Positions 16,714-24,122 are shown, numbered from the stretch's first letter. The stretch: 24,122 bases of DNA from JBFXAN01 sp050184225 (GCA_050184225.1 JBFXAN010000092.1:1-24122), one strand, 5' to 3'. Numbers and translations are program-made. The notes: generated from the sequence alone by a model not told the origin.

Positions 16714-16788
16714 ATGACGCGTAGTGCACGATGCGGCATGTCGGCGCCAATGTCTCATCGCGCTCGTCCGCCGGTCGTCCGCTGTTGA
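16714..16788 (+). CDS. Possible 24-residue ORF or truncated gene start
   Basis: GGGAGGAG lies four bases before the ATG, only 13 bp after the HEAT-protein stop, where the next operon gene would be expected. The frame closes after 24 codons (MTRSARCGMSAPMSH..., ending PPVVRC) with two Cys. The ribosome binding site is better than most in the operon, so this may be the start of a gene broken by a rearrangement at the edge of the mobile region, or a real tiny peptide. Confidence 0.35.
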   Translation: MTRSARCGMSAPMSHRARPPVVRC

Positions 16789-17572
16789 TAGCACCGACGA
16801 TCTCGATCCTTTGTGCGGCCAACGCCTGCGGCTGGCTTTGTATGAGGCCGATCAAGCGAGCGGAGGTTAGCGCTGAACTTGCATGCCACAGCCATGTCAC
16901 CCAAGGGCGACTGAGCGACAGAATGACTACCGCGGTTTGCCAACCAGTCGAAGCGCATAAGTGGCTTCTACCATTGTGTATCGCGTGTGTGGCAACCAGG
17001 ATGATGATGTCGAACTCGGTTGCTGAAATGGAAACCATTAGATGTCCGAACACGCGCTGCCCGCCCGCCTGATGGGCGCACCGAGATACGGAATCGATGA
17101 CCTGGAGGTCGCTGATTTGACCTGCCTCGAAGACTTTACACAGGCGCCTTCGTCGGCGGTCCGCTCTCGTATGGCACCGTCTCCATCGTTAGTGCCAAGT
17201 GGTTCGGCGCCAACGCCATCGATTTTTGATCGTAGCGAAAGTCTAACAACTATCAGATTCGGACAACTCGCGACGATGGCGATTGTCGGCCTGTCTGCGA
17301 ATCTGACGAAGCAACCGGCCGGCGTGGTCACACAGACCTCCAGCCGGTTCACATCCTGACGCGGGCACCGGCGCAGGCGGTCGGCTCCCGGCGGCCGGCC
17401 CGCAGCGGTTGACTCCTCCAGGTGCTCGATCTCACCGACCGAACCCAACCGCTCGGCTAATATACACGAGTCGCATCCCGCGACGACGTTGGTCATCTTG
17501 CACTTCCTCGCAACGCAGGCACCCGGATTTCGGACACTGCCCTGCGTTAGCTTGATCAATGGAGAGCGTGAG
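16789..17572. other. 784-bp stretch without a supported gene
   Basis: Open frames exist on both strands (a 252-codon one on the minus strand), but none has a convincing ribosome binding site, a recognisable motif or steady codon use. Base composition is more even than in the operon. It looks like decayed or non-coding sequence between the radical SAM/WD40 cluster and the mobile region. Confidence 0.5.
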
Positions 17573-17830
17573 ATGACTTCCACGACGCCGTTCCGACGCT
17601 GCCCCGGTTGCAGCTTCGGCACGATGCGCCCCACCTTTACCGACGATGTACTCGACGCCGAAGCCGCGCCGATCATGGTCCGCAATGTGCCGGTGATGCG
17701 CTGCGACCTGTGTGACGAGAAGACCATTACCGGCGAGACGTTCGATGTGCTCACCCGCCTGCTTACCAACCGGCTGACATCGACCCAGATGATCACGATA
17801 CCGGTGTATGACTACCAGTCGTTCATCTAA
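17573..17830 (+). CDS. YgiT-type zinc-finger protein (orphan antitoxin-like)
   Basis: 85 residues; ATG at 17573 with GGAG eight bases upstream. C10-P-G-C13 and C44-D-L-C47 with DE next to the second pair form the two-knuckle zinc finger of the YgiT/MqsA N-terminal family (RRCPGC..G......V......VMRCDLCDEK). In MqsA this finger joins a DNA-binding half; here only a short helical tail follows (ETFDVLTRLLTNRLTS). Many stand-alone YgiT fingers are encoded beside a DUF4258-type toxin, but no such partner is visible on either side. The stop codon lies inside the left arm of a 19-bp inverted repeat, so the C-terminus may have been reshaped by that element. Confidence 0.7.
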   Translation: MTSTTPFRRCPGCSFGTMRPTFTDDVLDAEAAPIMVRNVPVMRCDLCDEKTITGETFDVLTRLLTNRLTSTQMITIPVYDYQSFI

Positions 17831-17947
17831 GTAGCCGCTGGTAAGTTGTGATCGGCCGGCATAGGCTGTGCGGCCAGAGGTGACACGGCCATGCCGGACA
17901 TAAATACCGCAACCGGCTCGCGCACGACCTTACCAGCGGCTACTTAG
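17827..17947. repeat. MITE-like element with perfect 19-bp terminal inverted repeats
   Basis: The left arm 17827-17845 (CTAAGTAGCCGCTGGTAAG) is the exact reverse complement of the right arm 17929-17947. They enclose 83 bp with no coding capacity, including a smaller dyad (CCGGCAT / ATGCCGG). The left arm contains the stop codon of the YgiT-like gene, and the right arm abuts the broken end of the integrase remnant. This structure suits a miniature inverted-repeat element or solo IS ends. No clear target-site duplication is seen. Confidence 0.55.
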
Positions 17948-18295
17948 TCTCGCCATTGCAAGCCGAGAACCTCGCTCCGCTCGGATGCGGCGCGACGTGG
18001 ACTCAGATCAGTCCCGCGTAATCGATGGAGGTCTTGGGCGATTTGAACGGCCGTATTCTTCGGACCAGAAGGCAAGGTACTTGCCCAGGGTCTGCTTATG
18101 GCCCTTGCGCTCGACCGCGACACTTTGTTCGCGGAGCCGAAGGAACTGATCACGCTTCTCCCGCGCCTCCCGCTTGGTCGGGGCGCTGAACGACTTTGGG
18201 GTGCCGTCTACGGCGAAGCGGACCTCGAAGTAGGTGTACGTCTTGCCGGTCTTCGGATTGGTGCGGGTGATCCTGCGAAATCCATCACTGGCCAA
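17948..18295 (-). pseudogene. Decayed tyrosine recombinase (phage-type integrase)
   Basis: ATG at 18295 starts an AP2-like arm-binding domain (ITRTNPKTGKTYTYFEVRFAVDGTPKSF..PTKREAREKRDQFLRL) and the beginning of the core-binding domain (TLGKYLAFW), then hits a stop at 18008. In another frame, just before the inverted repeat, SERSEVLGLQWRD resembles catalytic box I of tyrosine recombinases (GLRRSEVLGLRWEDVD), with the catalytic Arg position replaced by Glu. The gene therefore has an internal deletion, a frame change and no C-terminal half. It reads away from the tRNA fragment next to it, the usual layout for an element integrated in a tRNA gene. A full integrase would have 350-450 residues. 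Confidence 0.7.
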
Positions 18296-18382
18296 CGTTT
18301 TCCGTTTCCCTCATCTGGGAAAACGCGGCGTGAAAACAGATGCTCGGCGGCATCTCTCCCGTTCTTGAATCTAATTCGTGGG

Positions 18383-18424
18383 CAGGCCCGGAGGGACTCG
18401 AACCCCCAACCGCCTGATCCGAAG
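18383..18424 (-). tRNA. 3' half of a tRNA, probably tRNA-Arg(UCG), as an attachment-site remnant
   Basis: On the minus strand a 7-base anticodon loop (CTTCGGA, anticodon TCG), the 3' anticodon stem (TCAGG), a 5-base variable loop, a T-arm (GGGGG-TTCGAGT-CCCTC) and the 3' acceptor strand follow in order. The sequence upstream does not supply the D-arm, the 5' acceptor strand or a pairing anticodon stem, so it is not a working tRNA. Integrative elements often recombine between the anticodon loop and the tRNA 3' end, and the integrase remnant starts 88 bp away. Two copies of GTTGGGGTCA (18529-18538, 18541-18550) farther out could be integrase arm sites or part of an old coding tail. Confidence 0.6.
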
Positions 18425-18555
18425 TTAGCTCCCTTTGGTCCACGCTCGTCCACCGGTGTCCGTGTCAGATTCAAAGTGAACCAATGCTTGACGCCCGCGT
18501 TCACTAGCGTCCGTCGCCGTCCGCCTCGGTTGGGGTCAAAGTTGGGGTCACGTTA

Positions 18556-19258
18556 GGCTCTCCCGCGGGAAGTGGGATGTGGGTGAGTCGACTGACCATA
18601 CTGGGTAGGCATCTCACTGCACGAGGCCGGTGCGATGCTGCCTGCTGCCCAGAGCCTGGGACTCGTCATCCGCTCCGTTCGCCTGGACGTCAACACGGTC
18701 GTCATCCACGCCGGCGGTGCGGCACCGTCGGTGCGCTGTCCCTCCTGCTGGACAGCGACGACCACCGTGCATGATCGCTACACGCGCCAGCCGCTGGATC
18801 TGCCTTGGCGCGGGTACCCGGTGCGACTGCAACTCACCGTGCGGCGCTTCCGCTGCCGCACGCGCGGCTGTGCCCGCCACACCTTTGCCGAGGACTTTGG
18901 CCCGGCCGTACGTCGCCGGGCACGACGCACCAGCGCCGCCCGAGAGCTGCTGACGACGATCGCGGCGATTGTGGGAGGGGAGGCCGGCTCTCGACTCGCC
19001 CGTGCCGCGGGGCTGCCGATCAGCCCGGACACCCTGCTATGCCTGCTTCGCGCTCTGGAGCTACCGAAGGCAGCTACCCCTCGGGTGCTCGGCGTCGACG
19101 ATCTGGCGTTGCGACGCGGCCAGCGCTACGCAACGATCTTCACCGACCTGGAAACGCATCGTCCCGTCGATCTACTGCCTGGGCGAGAGGCGGAGGTACT
19201 ATCGCAGTGGCTCAAGGACCACGCGGGTGTGGAAATCATCGCCCGAGATCGAGCGGAC
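18556..19258 (+). mobile_element. Truncated ISL3-family element
   Basis: The left end is taken at GGCTCTCCCGCGGGAAG (18556 onward), which resembles the GGCTCTT/GGGTCTT ends of ISL3 elements. The element runs into a partial transposase and stops abruptly near 19258, where an unrelated coding remnant begins. No matching right end is visible, so the element is 3'-truncated. Confidence 0.55.
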
Positions 19259-19264
19259 TGTTGA
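18635..19264 (+). pseudogene. ISL3-family transposase, N-terminal half
   Basis: 209 residues against the usual 400 or more. CPSCWTATTTVHDRYTRQPLDLPW...RRFRCRTRGCARHTF is the N-terminal zinc-binding domain typical of ISL3 transposases. A helix-turn-helix region follows, then the start of the DDE core (GVDDLALRRGQRYATIFTDLETHRPVDLLPGR..., with VEIIARDRA). After ARDRA the frame enters foreign sequence and stops at once, so the second half, with the final catalytic Glu, is missing. It cannot be active alone. Confidence 0.85.
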
Positions 19265-19406
19265 CGCCTTGATCAAGGACTCCCTCCACATCGGCCAGCT
19301 GCTGGCCGAAAGCTACGACTCCTATCGCGCCGACCACCGCCAGTGGTGTCTCAATCTGACGGACGCACTGATCCAGCGCCATCCGGACCCCGGCGACGGC
19401 GTCTAG
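19258..19406 (+). pseudogene. 3' remnant of a gene related to the one at 20321
   Basis: From the ISL3 break, a new frame reads VDALIKDSLHIGQLLAESYDSYR... to a TAG at 19404-19406. The segment IGQLLAESY....ADHRQWCLNLTDALIQRHPDPG aligns with IGQRLRDAY...LAPREWYLNLNQARFQRHTDP of the intact gene at 20321-20668 (shared IGQ.L...Y......R.W.LNL..A..QRH.DP). The 5' part is gone, replaced by the truncated ISL3. Function is unknown. Confidence 0.6.
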
Positions 19407-19539
19407 CACCAGTGGGTCGCGCTCGGCGTGCTCCGCCTACGGCTGGCAGGCGCACGCCTCTCCTTCTCAGGCTTGTGCCGCGCTGGTGCCGTCTCCCCGA
19501 CACCGAACGGTACCGAGAACGCAGTCGGCGCGATGGAGC

Positions 19540-19905
19540 ATGTCGACGTCACCCCGACTCATTGCACGCCCTGTCCCGTCCGCGCACGTGGCACCGATGC
19601 CGGGACCCAGCTCCGCCGCCGCACGCGCCAATCGCAGGCAAAGCACGCGGCGATCCAGGCGGCGCGGTAGCGGTAGAGGAGCAGAGGCCGGCGTTTACAT
19701 TCCACTCCGCCCATCGTGTCGGGATTACGCGGACCCTGTCGCAGGGGGCGCGCCTACGGGCTGCGCCGGGCACGCGAGCGGGGCTCAGCCACGACGCACC
19801 TGTGCACCAAGCGACAGCCGCCGCCATCAACCTCCACCACGTCGTCGATTGGCTCAATGGCGTGCCGATCGCACACCCGCGCTGCTCACCCGGCGCGGCC
19901 CTGGC
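19540..19905 (+). pseudogene. IS1182-family transposase, decayed C-terminal part
   Basis: Pieces of the IS1182-type (DDE_Tnp_1_6) C-terminus appear in order but in two frames. First comes HCTPCPVRARGT with QAKHAAIQAAR followed by stops at about 19669 and 19675. Then GITRTLSQGA appears in a second frame, AYGLRRARERGSATTHL back in the first, and ATAAAINLHHVVDWL in the second. Intact relatives read approximately AGIEGTLSQGVRAFGLRRARY.GLAKTHLQHV.TAAAINL.RLVAWL. At least two frameshifts and two stops make it non-functional. Confidence 0.75.
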
Positions 19906-19963
19906 TTCGTGAACATAGAGTGATGACCGAGACCGTGACCGGACTGACCAACGACATGCCGGT

Positions 19964-20269
19964 CTACAGATCAGGCGGGGGGGATGGTGATTGGCCGGTG
20001 CGCGGCTTTGGGCCAGGGCGAAGCCGCCCCTGTGCCTTGGCCTGTTCGACGCCAACACGCGGGATGAGCCACACCCGGCCGGCCACGTTCTCGCCCGCCA
20101 GGCTCCCGGCCTCCAGGCGCTTCCGCACGCCACGCGGCGAGATGCCGAGTTCCGCGGCCGCTTCGTCCACGGTCATGTACTGGCTTCGATCCACCAATCG
20201 AGCATAGGCAAGGCCGTGCGCGTGATCCACTCCGCGCGATAGGCAACTCAGAGAACGGGTCCTCGACAT
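19964..20269 (-). CDS. Excisionase-like helix-turn-helix protein
   Basis: 101 residues from the ATG at 20269, with AGAGG seven bases upstream; an internal ATG at 20176 would give 70 residues but lacks such a site. Residues 30-80 (SQYMTVDEAAAELGISPRGVRKRLEAGSLAGENVAGRVWLIPRVGVEQ) match the MerR/excisionase-type single helix-turn-helix (HTH_17), which binds DNA as a recombination directionality factor or small repressor. The tail is basic and Pro-rich. It is divergent from the unknown gene at 20321 with only 51 bp between starts, so it may repress both. Its place among integrase and IS remnants suggests an old mobile element. Confidence 0.7.
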   Translation of the reverse strand: MSRTRSLSCLSRGVDHAHGLAYARLVDRSQYMTVDEAAAELGISPRGVRKRLEAGSLAGENVAGRVWLIPRVGVEQAKAQGRLRPGPKPRTGQSPSPPPDL

Positions 20270-20320
20270 ATCGATACCTCTGCGGTACTATTAATCGAGA
20301 ACAACTCCAGGAGGCACTTG

Positions 20321-20668
20321 GTGACCACTGACCCGCAGCTGACCCAAACCCAGGTGGACGCCGTCGCGACCACCCTCGAGGTGATGGATGCCATCGCCGC
20401 GACCACACTCCGCGACCTGCCAAACGACCCGCCGAAGTACCTGGCCGACCTCTATTGCCTGGCGCACGCTGCCTACGCGATTGGCTTTCGGGCGGCGCTG
20501 GTGCCGCACTTGGATCGGATGGTCGTCGCCACACTCGCGATCACCAGCGCCGGGATTGGCCAGCGGCTGCGGGATGCCTACACCCAGCAGCAGCTGGCGC
20601 CACGCGAGTGGTATCTCAACCTCAACCAGGCGAGATTCCAGCGGCACACCGATCCTGCCAGCACCTAA
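20321..20668 (+). CDS. Small helical protein, function unknown
   Basis: 115 residues from GTG 20321, with AGGAGG six bases upstream; an in-frame TTG at 20318 is too close to that site. The translation is soluble and helical (QTQVDAVATTLEVMDAIAATTL...LADLYCLAHAAYAIGFRAALVPHLDRMVV), ending WYLNLNQARFQRHTDPAST. I do not recognise the family. A truncated relative of the C-terminal third is present at 19258-19406, so this is a duplicated or mobile-associated gene. A strong hairpin follows the stop by 22 bp. It is divergent from the helix-turn-helix gene. Confidence 0.65.
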   Translation: MTTDPQLTQTQVDAVATTLEVMDAIAATTLRDLPNDPPKYLADLYCLAHAAYAIGFRAALVPHLDRMVVATLAITSAGIGQRLRDAYTQQQLAPREWYLNLNQARFQRHTDPAST

Positions 20669-20690
20669 TCCCCATTGCTCAGTTCAACGT

Positions 20691-20722
20691 CGACCGCGAC
20701 CACGACCCGCTGGTCGCGGTCG
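20691..20722 (+). terminator. Strong hairpin after the unknown gene
   Basis: The arms CGACCGCGACCA and TGGTCGCGGTCG pair perfectly around an 8-base loop, extendable by a G-U and a G-C pair. It begins 22 bp after the stop at 20668. There is no U-tract, so the terminator call rests on position and stem strength. Confidence 0.45.
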
Positions 20723-21403
20723 GCACCCGCGTCCGCCCAGCCGTGGCGACTGCACCATGTATACCCCGTTCTCTGGGCGATCCTGTTCGTCTGCCAACCG
20801 CGCCTTCCCCGGCTCACGTTGTGGGCACCGGAGCGAGGCGTGCGTTTCGACGCCGCCGATCCTTTGAGGACCATGGCTGCGCCTTGCGGCCAACCGGCCA
20901 CACCGCACGCACGAGAGTCGATGGAACCCGCCTGACCGCGGTGCCGTCCGTGCGACGTGACAGCCGGCCGCTTCACCCACCTCGGACACGTCGCAAGATC
21001 CATCTATGAACGGTGATTCTGGTGCCGTGGAGCAGCGCGAGTGGCGGGCACGACGCCGGACTCATCACGCACTCTGCGGGCCAGTCCAATCGCGGCACGT
21101 CGCCGCCGAGCGTCCAGCACCTATTATCGGGCGGGGATCACTCTGCGATCAGTGCGGGTAGGATGCCGGGTCCCGTCCGAGAAGAAGTGACCCTGGTTCC
21201 ACCCGTACTGCCCAGCGCTTCGATCTGGTACATCGAGGAAATCAGACTAACATTTGCCAGCGTTCATGCGACCAGCATCGCGTCGGCGTGCATGTAGCAG
21301 GTCTCTCATGGCTAAACGGTTCTTTAGTGGACGAAATTCGGACGCAACTGGTGTGCTGGGCGGTGGCAATTCTGGTGAGCCCTGTCGGGATCAGTCATTG
21401 GTC
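20723..21403. other. About 680-bp stretch without a supported gene
   Basis: Short frames occur on both strands but none has a known motif together with a ribosome binding site. A 43-codon frame at 21308-21439 (MAKRFFSGRNSDATG...) lacks a convincing site. Composition falls from GC-rich (to about 21000) to more even near 21200-21400. It is probably decayed mobile DNA. Confidence 0.45.
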
Positions 21404-21880
21404 TCAACCTCGCGGGCAGCGGGCAGGTATCAAGCTTGAGTATCCGCCGAGCGAATCGGGCGTCCCACAGGGGACGGCATCCCAGGTGATGAGGATGCGG
21501 CCGAGGGTGAGGAAGGCTTCATGAATGTCCGCCCGCCACTCGTAGCGAACCGTCAGCCGTCGAAAGCGATGCAACCAAGCCAACGTGCGTTCGACGACCC
21601 ATTGAGTCCGGGCCAATCGCTCGCTGGACTCGATGCCGCGTCGGTCAATGCGACTGGTGATGCGCCGCAGCGATTGGCGGCAGCGCGGGAAGTCGTAGCC
21701 CTTGTCAGCATGTAGCTTGGCCGGGCGCTTGTGGGGCGACCCCACAACCCCTTGTTCGCGGAACTCGCGCCGAGCAACGCCTCGAATACCATCGAGTCAT
21801 AAACATTGGCCTCAGTGAGCCTGACTTGAGTTTGGAGAACGAGGGACCCGAGGTGGGCGGCTGATGCGAAGCGGGCCGGG
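21404..21880 (-). pseudogene. IS5-family transposase, C-terminal fragment with a frameshift
   Basis: The 3' part reads KRPAKLHADKGYDFPRCRQSLRRITSRIDRRGIESSERLARTQWVVERTLAWLHRFRRLTVRYEWRADIHEAFLTLG, a close fit to the IS5-type DDE C-terminus: D in ADKGYD, E in WVVERTLAWLHRFRRL. Upstream, in another frame, VRLTEANVYDSMVFEALLGA matches the region before it, so a frameshift lies near 21745. The N-terminal half is absent. The 5' break lies just before the IS701-like transposase gene, which suggests one element inserted into or beside the other. Confidence 0.8.
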
Positions 21881-21898
21881 CTCTGGCATGCTTCGACA

Positions 21899-23062
21899 AT
21901 GCCACTCACCGAAGCGGTCGATGCCCTGCAAACGTTCCGCGGCGCAGCCTACCGCACCTTGGGTCAGCGCAAGGATACCCTGTTCGAGCTGCTGGAGGCG
22001 GCCGTGGTATCCCCCAGTCGCGCGACGACGGTGCAGTTGAGTTTGACGCCTGTCTTTCGCCGCCGCTGGGCGAGTGCACCCGCCGCGCTGCGCGTGGGCC
22101 ACGTCGACGTGGCCGCCGGTCGCCGCCTGTTCCAGCAGCGGCTGCCGGCCGACGCCGGCCGGCCGGTCTGGGCGGTGGATGGCACGATCTGGCCCCGCCC
22201 GGCCGCGCACACCAGTCCCGCCCGGACCTGGGGCCATCGGGTCCAGCCCGGCCGCCCGCAGACCGGGGTGGTGCCCGCCTGGGAGTATCAATGGCTGGTC
22301 GGGGTGCCCCTGCCCGGCACGAGTTGGGTGCTGCCCCTGGATGTGACCCGCCGCGCCCCCGGCGCTGGCAGCCCGACGGCGCTGGCGATCGCTCAACTGC
22401 AGGCCGCCAGCGCCGCCCGCCCCGCCGCGCAGCCGCGCCCGCTTGTGACCTTCGACAGCCAGTATGATGTGGTCGCGTTGGCCCAAGCGACCCTGCCCGC
22501 CGACCTGCTCGTGCGGCTGGCCCGCCGCCGCCGCTTCTATCGCCGGCCGCCGCCCTATCCCGGCCGGGGCACCCGCCAGCGCAAGCACGGGACCGTCTTT
22601 CGGCTCACCGACCCCACGACGCAGGGGCCGCCCGATCAGCACGCCACCGGGGTGGATGCCAGGCACGGCGCGGTGCACATCGCTGTCTGGCACGACCTCC
22701 ATGCCCAATGGGCCGCCGCCGTGTCGCTCACCTTGATTCGCATCCAGGTCCAGCGGCTGCCCCGCCGGGCGACGCCGCCAGCGCCGCTCTGGCTCGCCTG
22801 GGTGGGGGGACCGCTGCCCGCCGACCTGCTCGACCTGTGGCGCGCCTATCAGCAACGCTTCACCATCGAACACGGCTTCCGCTTCCTCCCCAGCCACGCG
22901 GGAAATCCCCCGGCCGGCCCCCGGGCCAGTGTCCGGGGCCACGCCCACGCTATCCGGTGGTCCGGCGCCATCCCCCAACCCCCCATCGCCAGCGCAAACG
23001 CGCCGGCTGACCCCGCCCGGGTGCCGTCAGCTCACCCATTCCTGCCACGTGCCCTCGGCTAG
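21899..23062 (+). pseudogene. IS701-like DDE transposase with damaged C-terminus
   Basis: The frame has 387 residues. VWAVDGTIWPRP (about 89-100) fits the first Asp of the DDE core; EYQWLVGVPLPGTSWVLPLDV and LVTFDSQYD (second Asp, about residue 185) follow, then RFTIEHGFRFL (about 323) for the Glu region. Intact relatives continue after EHTFRFLKQ with about 60-90 residues before a tail rich in PKPRGRSPGR. Here that tail (QPRGKSPGRPPGQ...PRYPVV) appears directly after FRFLP, but in the other frame, while the main frame runs on as unrelated Pro/Ala-rich residues. An internal deletion with a frame change is therefore likely and activity is doubtful. Family placement is from memory. Confidence 0.65.
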
Positions 23063-23111
23063 GCGGCTATCCTTTGTCCAAACACCAAAGCCTTAGGCAA
23101 CTGATGTGAAT

Positions 23112-23770
23112 TCAATCAACGTCGAGTCCTGCATGGCGCCAGACGGCGCGAAGCGTGAGCGCCGCAAGCTTGGCCATCAGGCGGGTCAGCAAGCCATGAA
23201 GGGTCTTGGCGCGATGCAGCTCCAAGGCGAAGTGGTCTTTGAACGTGTTGATGCCGGCCTCGATGCGGTTGCGATGGTCGGTGTTGAATCGGCGCAGTCG
23301 CCTCGACCGCTTCTCGCGCTCGGTCTTGGTGGGAGGTGTGAGCAGACTGATACCCGGCGCGCTTAACTCGGCCGCGAACGCCCGTCCACGGACGCTTGTG
23401 TCGCAGAGTAGCTGTAGGTCGTGGGCGCCCGTCAGCAGCAACCCCGCCGCGTCGCGTTCGTTGCCCGCTGCTGGGACGATCGCCCAACCCCCGGCCCTGG
23501 GTCAATCAGCGGGGTGAGCAGCGCCAGCCGGAAGCTGGAGAACCACTCGGCCTTGGCCGCACAGCGGCCGAAGCGGGCGTGCAACCCATCGGGGCCGACC
23601 CAGCCATCGACGCCCCGGACCTGGCTGGGATGCTTGACGGGCAGCGGAGTGGTATCGATCGCAAGCCACCATCCGGGGGTGGCGGGCAGGTCGGCCAGTC
23701 GGTGCTGGCGCGTACCACTGGGCCGGTCCCAGGCGTGGTGCCGGTCCTGGCACTGAGCAGCAGGCCGCGC
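23112..23770 (-). pseudogene. DDE transposase split by a frameshift in a homopolymer
   Basis: The 5' part reads DLPATPGWWLAIDTTPLPVKHPSQVRGVDGWVGPDG..., with AEWFSSFRLALLTPLIDPGPG. The next frame picks up as GWAIVPAAGNERDAAGLLLTGAHDLQLLCDTSVRGRAFAAEL and runs through DHRNRIEAGINTFKDHFALE to WRHAGLDVD. The frame change falls at a run of five C (23488-23492; G on the coding strand). AIDTTPLP and RIEAGINTFKDHF suit the first Asp and the Glu of a DDE core, and the overall style is IS4- or IS982-like. The N-terminus beyond 23770 is not clear. A single frameshift suggests a fairly recent inactivation, a sequencing error, or programmed frameshifting. Confidence 0.65.
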
Positions 23771-23977
23771 TCGTGACGCAGACGGCGACGGCGGCGTTCA
23801 CCCTATTGCTCTGGGGTCCGGCGACCAAAAAGAGGTGCAAGAATTGAGCCATGGTCCAAATGGGGACAGCGTCGTTTGGCGTCGTGGACGTCCCTTTTGT
23901 TGCATTACTCGATCCGTTCGCTCCTTGTTCGTGCTTGGCCTGCTCGTGCAGACTCCGATAGAGAGTCGGAGGAAGCG

Positions 23978-24122
23978 ATGGACTATCAGTTCGCTATCTA
24001 CGAGAAGCGCGACCACATCGCCTATGTCACGCTCAACCGGCCGGAGGTGCTCAACGCGCTCCATGCCGCCGCGAACGAGGAACTGAGCGAGATCTGGAAC
24101 GACTTCGACGCCGACCCGAATA
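23978..24122 (+). CDS. Enoyl-CoA hydratase/isomerase family protein (3' partial)
   Basis: The ATG at 23978 has GGAGG five bases upstream. The 48 visible residues (MDYQFAIYEKRDHIAYVTLNRPEVLNALH, then AAANEELSEIWNDFDADPN) are the typical start of the crotonase superfamily: a first beta strand, then the LNRPEVLNAL segment that helps bind CoA. The gene continues past the right edge, so the catalytic Glu residues and oxyanion-hole motif cannot be checked. It marks the return to ordinary metabolic genes after the mobile region. Exact reaction is unknown. Confidence 0.85.
   Translation, partial: MDYQFAIYEKRDHIAYVTLNRPEVLNALHAAANEELSEIWNDFDADPN

Noticed and set aside
17038..17796. Minus-strand open frame of 252 codons
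   Set aside because: It overlaps the YgiT-type gene, has no recognisable motif and no convincing ribosome binding site.
18360..18430. Complete tRNA gene
   Set aside because: Only the anticodon loop and 3' half are present; no D-arm or 5' acceptor strand pairs with it.
21812..22978. Minus-strand open frame of 388 codons opposite the IS701-like transposase
   Set aside because: Low-complexity Gly/Arg/Pro translation that mirrors the transposase gene.
1..24122. CRISPR array
   Set aside because: No regularly spaced direct repeats of 25-40 bp were seen anywhere in the window.

Overview
The window is GC-rich (mostly about 60-68% by eye) and bacterial. Proline/threonine-rich linkers in exported proteins, WD40 and HEAT repeat proteins, an NB-ARC/TPR regulator and a dense mix of IS families suggest a Chloroflexota member of the Thermomicrobia type. 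That assignment is inference; there is no rRNA or other marker gene here.

Layout. (1) 1-1943, + strand: the 3' part of a secreted-type GH17 glucanase with two tandem C-terminal modules. (2) 5884-2000, - strand: a tight operon of an ECF-like sigma factor with a long N-terminal extension, a zinc-finger anti-sigma factor, and a single-pass membrane protein whose N-terminal half faintly resembles a Lon-type (S16) peptidase. Part of that last gene is strikingly AT-rich. (3) 6116-6253, + strand: a 45-residue exported peptide with a near-ideal ribosome binding site, followed by a perfect 12-bp hairpin. (4) 9384-6379, - strand: a 1001-residue FHA-like / winged-helix / NB-ARC / TPR regulator, divergent from (5) a + strand cluster at 9510-16700. 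The cluster encodes a small exported protein, a radical SAM/SPASM enzyme, a seven-bladed WD40 protein with a Cys-rich tail, a putative lipoprotein, and a membrane-anchored HEAT-repeat protein. (6) 16700-23850: a mobile-element graveyard with an orphan YgiT-type zinc-finger gene, a 19-bp inverted-repeat element, a decayed tyrosine integrase beside the 3' half of a tRNA (probably Arg-UCG), truncated ISL3, IS1182, IS5 and IS701-like transposases, one further frameshifted DDE transposase, and an excisionase-like HTH gene divergent from a small unknown gene that has a truncated relative nearby. (7) 23978-end: the start of an enoyl-CoA hydratase/isomerase gene.

The best candidate for a new system is region 5. 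The WD40 protein has no cysteine in its propeller, but its proline-rich tail carries two copies of the motif PCGxPxPxGAxCVCxC (identical C-x9-C-x-C-x-C spacing). The gene just upstream encodes a radical SAM/SPASM protein with eight C-terminal cysteines, the architecture of enzymes that install Cys-based crosslinks in peptides or proteins (for example QhpD on the amine dehydrogenase QhpC subunit). The simplest model is that this enzyme modifies the two Cys blocks of a Tat-exported beta-propeller. Neighbouring exported proteins may form an envelope assembly with it, under control of the divergent NB-ARC/TPR regulator. The pairing and motif are read from sequence; the chemistry and partnership are inference.
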